DNA of 64,000 bases from Candidatus Kapaibacterium sp. Lineage in GTDB: Bacteria > Bacteroidota > Ignavibacteria > Kapaibacteriales > UBA7675. The notes under the pieces were generated by a model that worked only from the letters and a program-made list of their open reading frames with translations, was not told where the DNA came from and searched no databases. The translations under genes and the position numbers were made by a program. Position 1 is the first letter of the stretch. Every line of letters starts with the position of its first letter. This document shows positions 27,567 to 34,559 of this stretch, piece after piece. The stretch spans positions 1 to 64,000 of the forward strand of contig JANQRB010000016.1 of the NCBI GenBank assembly GCA_028284775.1, written 5' to 3'.

Positions 27567-28913
27567 TCAGCGCCTGAGCGTAAAGGGCAGTACAGTCGAT
27601 CCCTGGTCCGTCTCAATCTGTACAAGATAATTGCCGGACGCCATCGAGCCCAGGTCAAGAAAGTGGATGCCATCGCTGCCAGCCTGTGCGCCGGCATTGT
27701 CGCGGGCTCGCACCAGGACTCCGCGTTGATCGATAATTCGGATGCGCCGATTGTCGCCGTCAGCTACCGGCAGGCGAAGCATTAACCTGTCACGGGCAGG
27801 GTTAGGGTAGAGCAGGACAGAGTTTTCATTGGAATAGGTCTCATCGACATCGGTATTCACCGGATCATCCTTCGGCTCGTCCGTGGGAAACTCGATCGGC
27901 TGGCGTAGGGGCTCACGACTGCGAAAGACAAAGGCAAATACATTAACGCACCAGAGGTGACCCGCTTCATCGATTGCCATTTGCATGATGCGCGGCTCGC
28001 TCATTCCGTTCATCTGACTGGACCACGTGCGGCCGTCATTAGTCGATTGCCAAACGCCGCTGTTGGCGGCGCTCGCGAACCACTGACTGCCGGGCAGGGG
28101 AATAATGGCGGTAATGACGTCGTTCAGACTGGTTGTGCCCCAGCTGCGCCCATCGTCGCCGGAGCGATACATCGCGCCGCGGCCCTCAAAAGCTTGAGCG
28201 CCGGCAAGCAGGCTGCCATTGTCGCCAAGCGCCAGTGACCGGAAGACAACAACTTCATCATCCTGCAGTGCAGTCTCATTCCAATCCGTACCGCCGTTTG
28301 TCGAACGCAGTATCCGAGCGGACTGCGTCATCTGACCGCCCCAGCCGTCGATCCGTCCCACTGTCACAAAGAGATCGCCATCTGCCGTTTCGATGAGATT
28401 GTCGGCATCTCTTCGATCCAGCACCTTTTCCCAGGATTTGCCTAAGTCAATGGAGCGGAAGATACCCTGAAACGCAGCGGCGAACATCCGCCCCTTCGAA
28501 TCGAACAGAATCGAATTTATCGTCTGTTCGTACTGGCCCAGATTCTCCTGGACCGGCACGCCAAAGGCCGACCAAGACTGGCCATCGTCGGTACTGCGAT
28601 AGATGCCCCTATCGCTGGCCGCATACAATTGGAGGCGGGAGCGCGAGATAAAGCAGCCGATGCTGACACCGCCGAGGCTCGTGGAGACATCGTGCCAGCT
28701 CTGGCCTTTATCGGTCGAACGTTGGGTGGCCGCCGGATATTTGGACAGAAAGACGCTGCCTGTCCAGTGAACGGCGATCTGCAGCACGTTTTCGCCGAAG
28801 CTGTCGGGCGCTTTGATCAGGTCCCAGGTGACCGGCTCCTGCGCTTTGAGGCTGCAAAAACTACCGCACAACAGCGCGAGAACCACAAGCGGCAACTTAC
28901 GGGGGTACTTCAT
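27567..28913 (-). CDS. Secreted BNR/sortilin-like repeat protein with T9SS sorting domain
   Basis: The 448-residue protein has a signal peptide (LPLVVLALLCGSFCSLKAQ, cleavage before EP). At least five BNR Asp-box-type repeats follow: STDKGQSWHDV, STDDGQSWSAF, SIDLGKSWEKV, STNGGTDWNET, SGDDGRSWGTT and STNDGRTWSSQ. They predict a six- or seven-bladed propeller like photosystem stability factor/sialidase folds. No sialidase Arg triad was identified, so it is probably a binding or structural propeller. The C-terminal about 80 residues are a T9SS type A sorting domain (LLYPNPARDRLMLRLPV ... LDLGSMASGNYLVQIETDQG). It should be exported and surface-attached by the Por system. Confidence 0.85.
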   Translation of the reverse strand: MKYPRKLPLVVLALLCGSFCSLKAQEPVTWDLIKAPDSFGENVLQIAVHWTGSVFLSKYPAATQRSTDKGQSWHDVSTSLGGVSIGCFISRSRLQLYAASDRGIYRSTDDGQSWSAFGVPVQENLGQYEQTINSILFDSKGRMFAAAFQGIFRSIDLGKSWEKVLDRRDADNLIETADGDLFVTVGRIDGWGGQMTQSARILRSTNGGTDWNETALQDDEVVVFRSLALGDNGSLLAGAQAFEGRGAMYRSGDDGRSWGTTSLNDVITAIIPLPGSQWFASAANSGVWQSTNDGRTWSSQMNGMSEPRIMQMAIDEAGHLWCVNVFAFVFRSREPLRQPIEFPTDEPKDDPVNTDVDETYSNENSVLLYPNPARDRLMLRLPVADGDNRRIRIIDQRGVLVRARDNAGAQAGSDGIHFLDLGSMASGNYLVQIETDQGSTVLPFTLRR

Positions 28914-29036
28914 ACTGATCCGTCGTACTGATAATCAATTCATTGAGGTCTCGATTTCTCTGTGCCGATAAACAGCACTTTTGACCAATAGTTACGCCGC
29001 CGGAATGCCCTGCCAAAAAATGTGTAAGTTCGCAGC

Positions 29037-29804
29037 ATGTGTCTGATAGCGTTTTCCTACCGGCAACATCCCGCTTACAGATTGGTATTGGCGGCTAATC
29101 GGGATGAGTTTTACGAGCGACCGACGATGGCTGTTCATTTCTGGCGAGACGAACCAGGCATTCTGGCGGGGCAGGACCTGCAGGCGGGCGGAACCTGGCT
29201 GGGCGTAACGCTGTGGGGTCGGCTGGCGGGGATCACCAATTATCGCGACCCGACCGAACGCAAAGACTTTGCGCCGTCCCGCGGTCACCTGGTCCGCAAT
29301 TTTCTTGCCGGCGACGACAGCCCGGCCGACTTTGCAGCCCGCCTGACGCAGGAGGGCGACCGCTATCGCGGTTTCAATATGCTAATGGGGGACCGTGAGT
29401 CACTCTGGTATTACGGTAACCGCGGTGGTCCGGCGCAGGCAGTGACGCCGGGCGTCCATGGGCTCAGCAATCATCTACTCAATACGCCCTGGCCCAAAGT
29501 TCGCAAGAGTCGGCGGCTTGTGCAGGGCTTACGAAGCCGCAAGGCCGGCCTGCTGACCGATACGCTCTTCGCAGCACTGGCCGATTCGGAAACGGCAGCC
29601 GACGACGAGCTGCCCGATACCGGTGTGGGCATTGACAACGAACGCTGGCTTTCGCCTTTATTTATTACCGGCGCGCGCTACGGCACGCGTTGTTCGTCCG
29701 TTCTGCTCATCGATGACAAGGGTTCGGTCAGTTTCAGCGAACGGCGCTACCTGCAAAGCGGACCGGCGACGACAGAAGCTCGCCATCAATTTCGGCTAGA
29801 CTAA
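29037..29804 (+). CDS. NRDE (TANGO2-like) family protein
   Basis: The 255-residue protein starts MCLIAFSY with Cys2, and the family-naming NRDE motif is at residues 21-24 (AANRDEFYERPT). The following GGTWLGVTLWGRLAGITNYRDP and HGLSNHLLNTPWPKV are also typical. NRDE proteins are predicted Ntn-hydrolase-like folds; in eukaryotes TANGO2 is linked to heme or lipid handling, but bacterial roles are unclear. It is cytoplasmic (no signal peptide). The gene is followed by a possible terminator hairpin. Confidence 0.9.
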   Translation: MCLIAFSYRQHPAYRLVLAANRDEFYERPTMAVHFWRDEPGILAGQDLQAGGTWLGVTLWGRLAGITNYRDPTERKDFAPSRGHLVRNFLAGDDSPADFAARLTQEGDRYRGFNMLMGDRESLWYYGNRGGPAQAVTPGVHGLSNHLLNTPWPKVRKSRRLVQGLRSRKAGLLTDTLFAALADSETAADDELPDTGVGIDNERWLSPLFITGARYGTRCSSVLLIDDKGSVSFSERRYLQSGPATTEARHQFRLD

Positions 29805-29820
29805 ACTGAATCTCTTTCGC

Positions 29821-29855
29821 TGCCGGCCCGCGATTGCCCGGCACTGGAATTTTTT
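29821..29855 (+). terminator. Possible rho-independent terminator after the NRDE gene
   Basis: TGCCGG (29821-29826) pairs with CCGGCA (29838-29843) around an 11-base GC-rich loop. A run of six T residues follows at 29850-29855. The stem is short and six bases separate it from the T-run, so support is moderate. Confidence 0.45.
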
Positions 29856-29916
29856 CCGTCGGTCTAAAGTGGTATTTTCGGCCTCTTGATTTTACTAATT
29901 TTCGGAGTAAACTATC

Positions 29917-30429
29917 GTGTTCTTCACCCGCGGTCGCCGTCGTCCGCCAGGAAATTCAGTTGTTTTTATCGCAATTCTCCTCTTTATCTGCCTGAGCGCG
30001 GCAGCCTGTCAGGACAAGCGACCGGCACCCGACCAGCCCGATGAGACAGACAGTGTCGTCAACGCGCCAGAGCCGATCGAATTACCGCTTGTGTCGCCTT
30101 CCGAGACCGTAGGCCGGTATTGGGCCTATCTCAACGATCGCGATTTCAGCAATGGCTGGCAATTGCTTGAATCTTCCTATCGCGAACGCAACTATCGCGG
30201 CGATTATGCTAGCTATGCGCAGTCGTTCAATAGAATGAATTTGTGCGGGGCACAGCTCATTGCCGTGCAAAAGGAAGTTATCGAGGAAAATGCCGCGTCG
30301 GTCGTGGCGGAAGTTGTCCTGGAACGCGGTTCCGAATGTCGCGAAGAACGCTTTCAATACGACCTGATTCTGAAGCGCAGGACGCCGGACGCCCCATGGC
30401 GTATTCGTCGCGTGCAGATTAAGCAATAG
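29917..30429 (+). CDS. Small lipoprotein, NTF2/DUF4878-like
   Basis: The start is GTG 29917 with CGGAG nine bases upstream. The 170-residue product has a lipoprotein signal (VVFIAILLFICLSAAAC, lipid Cys about 31) and a Pro/Glu linker. A single domain (about 60-170) begins SETVGRYWAYLNDRDFSNGW, the usual first helix of NTF2-like DUF4878 lipoproteins, and ends WRIRRVQIKQ. It probably sits in the outer or inner membrane facing the periplasm. It is the first gene of a same-direction run with the DUF4178, DUF350 and SpeE-like genes, but the 143-base gap makes operon membership uncertain. Confidence 0.65.
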   Translation: MFFTRGRRRPPGNSVVFIAILLFICLSAAACQDKRPAPDQPDETDSVVNAPEPIELPLVSPSETVGRYWAYLNDRDFSNGWQLLESSYRERNYRGDYASYAQSFNRMNLCGAQLIAVQKEVIEENAASVVAEVVLERGSECREERFQYDLILKRRTPDAPWRIRRVQIKQ

Positions 30430-30572
30430 TCGGCGCAGACCCGCGAGCGATCATTTGATATTAGCCCCTGCTTTTTCTAATTTGGCGCTTCCGAATTCGA
30501 TACTGATCAGCTTCTCCAGACCCTAATTCATCCCTATTCCACAAACAGTTTCGATGCGGGAAGAAATCTTTT

Positions 30573-31133
30573 ATGGGACTGTTCGACTTCTTCAAGAAAA
30601 AAAAGCCGCCATCTTCGCCGCCCTCGGTTGAACTCAGGCTGACTGACCTGATGGTGGGATACTTCGTTGAATACGATCTCCGGATGTGGGAAGTACTTTC
30701 TTTTCATCAGTATGATTATACGGACGAAAGCAAGGCTGATGAATGGGAGCTGCGCGAAGGCGGCGATCGCCGTTACCTGGAAGTGAGTGATGACGACGGA
30801 TTGCACTGGACCTGGTCCTGGTCGATACCCATCGGTAAAATCGACGGCAACCTGCGCCGGCACATTATCGACAACGAAGAGCCGCCGGATCGGATTGTGT
30901 TCGAAGGACAGCAGTATTACCTAGATGACAGCGGTGCCGGCCTGTATTATGAAGGCGGTAAACAAGGCGACGGTGACGAGATGCTGTACTGGACCTTTCT
31001 TGCCGACGACAACCGGCGCTTCGTAAGCATCGAGCAGTGGGGCGAAACAGATTTCCAGAGTTACGCGGGCCACAGCGTCAATGAAGAGGATTTTACCGGA
31101 ATTTTTCCACGCAGTGACAAGGGTGCTTCATGA
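30573..31133 (+). CDS. DUF4178 domain protein
   Basis: The 186-residue protein begins MGLFDFFKKKK, then SVELRLTDLMVGYFVEYDLR and WEVLSFHQYDYTDESKADEW, the pattern of DUF4178 proteins that are regularly encoded beside DUF350 and SpeE-like genes. It is acidic, has no signal peptide, and is predicted to be cytoplasmic and beta-rich. Its stop codon overlaps a possible ATG of the next gene (ATGA). The conserved neighbourhood implies a shared envelope- or polyamine-related function; the molecular role is unknown. Confidence 0.78.
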   Translation: MGLFDFFKKKKPPSSPPSVELRLTDLMVGYFVEYDLRMWEVLSFHQYDYTDESKADEWELREGGDRRYLEVSDDDGLHWTWSWSIPIGKIDGNLRRHIIDNEEPPDRIVFEGQQYYLDDSGAGLYYEGGKQGDGDEMLYWTFLADDNRRFVSIEQWGETDFQSYAGHSVNEEDFTGIFPRSDKGAS

Positions 31134-31189
31134 GCTTAGTGCTTGCTGCGTTTGTACAATTTGCCGGCCTGCGAGATGGCCGTAATCAC

Positions 31190-31957
31190 ATGAAGAGAAT
31201 TATGGACAAGACATTGGCAAAGCGTGGTCGAATACCAACCGGCATCGTCGGCGCTCTGTTGCTTGCCTTGCTGTTGGGAGCCTGCTCGGGCAAACCGCCC
31301 GTAGAGCGTTTAAAACAGGATCTCGCGCAATACCCGGAGTATTCGATAATCCTGAATGATATGAAGACCGAGGGTAATTTTTTCACGGAATATCTTCACC
31401 AGTATAAACTGATCTGGGCTGAACGCAATGCTGACACCGACAGTTTGAGTTTTAACACCGAAATCACAAACTGGATGGAAGTCAGCTCGGAGGAATACAA
31501 GAAATACGAAAGCAATTTGGGAATGGCGCTTGCAACGCGCACCGCCAACGGCGAGGTGAAAGCCACGGCACAGCCGCCCGGCTATCAGTATGTGGGCAAT
31601 CAGAACTACGGCCGTTGGGCTCATTCGCCGTCGGGCGGCAGCTTCTGGCAGTTTTACGGCCAGTATGCTTTTATGAGCGCGATGTTCAACATGGCGCGTG
31701 GTCCGATCGGGATGAACGACTACAATTCCTACCGCAACAACATCGACTCGCGGCGCCCTTATTACGGCTCGAATAAACAATATGGCACCAACGGCACGCA
31801 CACCAAGCAAAGCAACAAGTCTTTTTTTCAGCGCAAAGTGGCGCGCGAACGCGCCAGTAAAGCCCGCTTTTCCGACAAGGTGCGCAGCCGGGCCAGCCGT
31901 AGCGGTCGCAGCAGCGGCAGCAGATTTCGCAGCCGCAGCAGCCGCGGCGGTAAATAG
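31190..31957 (+). CDS. Lipoprotein with Ser/Arg/Gly-rich tail (DUF4178/DUF350 cluster)
   Basis: ATG 31190 gives a normal lipoprotein signal (IPTGIVGALLLALLLGAC, lipid Cys about 32). An in-frame ATG at 31130 that overlaps the previous stop would add 20 residues and cannot be excluded. The mature protein has a globular part (about 40-150), a Gly/Tyr/Asn-rich segment, and a strongly basic Ser/Arg tail (SRASRSGRSSGSRFRS). In related clusters a DUF4247 or DUF1190 lipoprotein with a Gly/Ser/Arg-rich end occupies this place; this protein seems to be the positional counterpart. It is expected in the envelope. Function unknown. Confidence 0.65.
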   Translation: MKRIMDKTLAKRGRIPTGIVGALLLALLLGACSGKPPVERLKQDLAQYPEYSIILNDMKTEGNFFTEYLHQYKLIWAERNADTDSLSFNTEITNWMEVSSEEYKKYESNLGMALATRTANGEVKATAQPPGYQYVGNQNYGRWAHSPSGGSFWQFYGQYAFMSAMFNMARGPIGMNDYNSYRNNIDSRRPYYGSNKQYGTNGTHTKQSNKSFFQRKVARERASKARFSDKVRSRASRSGRSSGSRFRSRSSRGGK

Positions 31958-32016
31958 ACAATTTTGGAAGTTTGCGACAAAGTTCTGCTCTCTTCACAAC
32001 CCTTAACAATGACGCT

Positions 32017-32859
32017 ATGTCACTCGATCAGTTGCTAACCGGTTTTGTGTATCTGGCCTCCGTCTTTGTTCTCATCTTCATCGGCAAGCTGAGCTACGGA
32101 TTGTTAAACAGGGGTGTCAACATTAAACGCGAGCTGGTGGATAATGATAATCCGGCCCTCGCCATGGCGCTTGGCGGCTACTACTTTGGCCTGGTGCTCG
32201 CAATTGGCGGCATTCTGGCCGGGCCGGCCGGTGATCTGCTCGGTGATGTGATCGCTATCCTGATGTATGGCCTGCTTGCCATTGTGCTGCAGAGTATCTC
32301 GATTGTCATCAACGACAAATTCATCCTGCACGCCTTTAACAACCGCAAAGAGATTATCGATGACCGCAACATCGGCACGGGCATCGTCGAAGCCGCCAAT
32401 TATGTCGCGGTCGGTCTTGTCCTGTCGGGCGCGCTTTCCGGCGAAGGAGATATTGTGACGGCGCTGGCGTTTTGGGCCATTGGCCAGGTCGCGCTCGTTG
32501 TCGGCGGACTGGTGTACAACTGGATTACCCCTTTTGATATTCACGCCGAAATCGAAAAAGACAACGTCGCTGTCGGCGTGGCTTTCGCCGGTGTACTGAT
32601 TGCTCTGGGAAATCTGATGCGGGTAGCGACGGCCGGCGATTTCGTGTCCTGGGAAGAAAACCTGACGAGCTTCGCCGGTATCATTGGTGTCGGCTATCTG
32701 CTCCTGCCGCTTCTGCGTCTTTTCACCGACAAAATATTGCTTCCCGGCGCCAGGTTAAGCGACGAGCTTGTTAATCAGGAACATCCGAATGTCGGCGCCG
32801 GCACAATTGAAGCAATGTCATACGTCCTCGCATCTTTCCTCATTTCCTGGGTGTTTTGA
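32017..32859 (+). CDS. Membrane protein with two DUF350 domains (YjfL-like)
   Basis: ATG 32017 (MSLDQLLTGFVYLASVFVLIF) starts directly at the first membrane helix. The 280-residue protein contains two tandem DUF350 units (about 1-140 and 140-280). Each shows the D/E-N-x-A-x-A-x-x-x-G-Y/A pattern: ELVDNDNPALAMALGGYYFG in the first, EIEKDNVAVGVAFAGVL in the second. Eight membrane helices are likely. Single-unit DUF350 proteins such as E. coli YjfL are half this size. It lies 59 bases behind the lipoprotein and 103 before the SpeE-like gene, in one run. Function unknown; the family is tied to membrane-bound aminopropyltransferases by gene order. Confidence 0.85.
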   Translation: MSLDQLLTGFVYLASVFVLIFIGKLSYGLLNRGVNIKRELVDNDNPALAMALGGYYFGLVLAIGGILAGPAGDLLGDVIAILMYGLLAIVLQSISIVINDKFILHAFNNRKEIIDDRNIGTGIVEAANYVAVGLVLSGALSGEGDIVTALAFWAIGQVALVVGGLVYNWITPFDIHAEIEKDNVAVGVAFAGVLIALGNLMRVATAGDFVSWEENLTSFAGIIGVGYLLLPLLRLFTDKILLPGARLSDELVNQEHPNVGAGTIEAMSYVLASFLISWVF

Positions 32860-32962
32860 GCCGATGGGTCACAGAGTCGCTGTGGCCTTCCGCCGGCAAG
32901 TTCCTGTCCGAGAATGCCGACTTTCCGCTAAGCGTTTACAGACCGAACCCGGTTGACCGACA

Positions 32963-34525
32963 ATGAACAATAGCATTCCCGCCACCCGCAACAGCGGCCG
33001 TAATCATCTGCTGAAGCTCTGCATTTTTATGACGGGGCTGTCGGGAATCGTCGCCGAATACGTCATGTCGACCTTGGCCAGTTATCTGATCGGCAACGCT
33101 GTTCTGCAATGGACCCTGACTCTCTCTATGATGCTATTCGCCATGGGTGTCGGCAGCCGCGCAAGCCGTTATCTGCGTCGTCATCTGCTTGATCTCTTTA
33201 TCGCGGTCGAATTCACTCTGTCGCTGCTCTGCGCGCTCAGCGCGACACTGACCTATTTCCTCTTTGGGTATATCGACGCGATCTATATCGTCATTTATCC
33301 GATTGCGATCGGCATCGGCTTCCTCATCGGTCTCGAAATACCGCTCGCCACCCGCCTGAACGCGGTCTTTGAAGATTTGCGCATAAATATCGCATCGGTC
33401 ATGGAGCGTGATTATTATGGTGCGCTGGTAGGCGGCCTGCTCTTCGCCTTTCTCGCATTGCCCTATCTGGGACTCAGCTATACACCGATACTGCTCGCCT
33501 CCATCAATTTCATCGTAGCGGCTGTTCTCTTCTGGACCTTTCGTGAAAAGCTGCATTACCGGCGGGCGCTTGCGATTACCGGCGGCCTGCTGCCGGTGTT
33601 TTTGCTGGCCCTGACCATTTTCAGCGAATCGATTATTCACCTCGGCGAACAGCAGCAGTACCGCGACAAGATTATCTACCTTGAGCAAACGCCCTATCAG
33701 CGGATTGTCATGACGGAGTGGAAAAACGACTACTGGCTGTTCCTCAACGGCAGTACGCAATTTTCTACGTATGACGAGGAGCGTTATCACGAGGCGTTGG
33801 TGCATCCGGCGCTCCTGCTGAGCGCCTCGAAGTCGCGCGTGCTGATGCTCGGCGGCGGCGACGGGATGGCCCTGCGCGAAGTCTGGAAGCATCCCGATGT
33901 GCAGTCGGTTACGCTTGTCGACATCGATCCCGCTATGACCCGGCTGGGCGCTAGCAATGAGATTTTGCGGCGCTATAATGAAGAGTCGCTGCAGGACTCG
34001 CGGCTGCGGATTGTTAACCGGGATGCCTACGCCTTTCTGCAGCAAGACAGCTTGCTCTATGACGTGATAATCATCGATTTGCCCGACCCGAAGACGATCA
34101 GCCTGGCGCGTTTGTATTCGCGTCAGTTCTATGAGCTTGCCGCTCGACATCTTGCGCAGGGCGGTGCGCTGGTAACGCAGGCATCGAGTCCGATGTTTGC
34201 ACGCGATGCCTTCCTCTGCGTGCTCGCTACGATGCGCGCGGCCGGATTGAGCGCCGTCGCCTACCACAATCACGTCCCCACGATGGGTGAGTGGGGCTGG
34301 GTTCTGGGATGGAATGCGCCTATGCCGCCGAATGAAACAAAAAATGCACTGCTGCAAATTGACCTGACCGGCATCCCGACATGCTTTCTCGATCGTGATG
34401 CTATGTACAGCATGCTTCACTTCGGCAAGGGAACGCTTGAGCGCCTGCCCGCGGTGGAAATCAACGAACTGCAGAGCCTGCAGCTCTACCATTATTACGA
34501 AGCGGGTCGGTGGGATTTGTTTTAG
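32963..34525 (+). CDS. speE: Membrane-integrated polyamine aminopropyltransferase (SpeE-like)
   Basis: The 520-residue protein has an N-terminal membrane half (residues about 15-240, seven or so helices, including LCIFMTGLSGIVAEYVMST and the conserved glycine-rich helix IAIGIGFLIGLEIPLATRL). The C-terminal half is a spermidine-synthase domain (about 245-500). Motifs include YQRIVMTEWKNDYWLFLNG, the SAM/dcSAM-binding VLMLGGGDGMALREV (about 292-306), TLVDIDPAM, and the catalytic-Asp region IIIDLPDPK. YHEALVHPAL precedes the nucleotide site as in SpeE. It likely transfers aminopropyl groups to a polyamine-like acceptor at the inner membrane. Soluble SpeE lacks the membrane half. It is the last gene of the run starting at DUF4178. 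Confidence 0.88.
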   Translation: MNNSIPATRNSGRNHLLKLCIFMTGLSGIVAEYVMSTLASYLIGNAVLQWTLTLSMMLFAMGVGSRASRYLRRHLLDLFIAVEFTLSLLCALSATLTYFLFGYIDAIYIVIYPIAIGIGFLIGLEIPLATRLNAVFEDLRINIASVMERDYYGALVGGLLFAFLALPYLGLSYTPILLASINFIVAAVLFWTFREKLHYRRALAITGGLLPVFLLALTIFSESIIHLGEQQQYRDKIIYLEQTPYQRIVMTEWKNDYWLFLNGSTQFSTYDEERYHEALVHPALLLSASKSRVLMLGGGDGMALREVWKHPDVQSVTLVDIDPAMTRLGASNEILRRYNEESLQDSRLRIVNRDAYAFLQQDSLLYDVIIIDLPDPKTISLARLYSRQFYELAARHLAQGGALVTQASSPMFARDAFLCVLATMRAAGLSAVAYHNHVPTMGEWGWVLGWNAPMPPNETKNALLQIDLTGIPTCFLDRDAMYSMLHFGKGTLERLPAVEINELQSLQLYHYYEAGRWDLF

Positions 34526-34559
34526 ACGTAGTCAACAGAACGCCGGACTGCACTTCCTT

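Noticed and set aside
33134..34492. 452-codon minus-strand frame
   Set aside because: It is fully antisense to the membrane SpeE-like gene and its composition (Gln/Arg/His-rich, no folds recognised) is typical of a mirror frame in GC-rich coding DNA.
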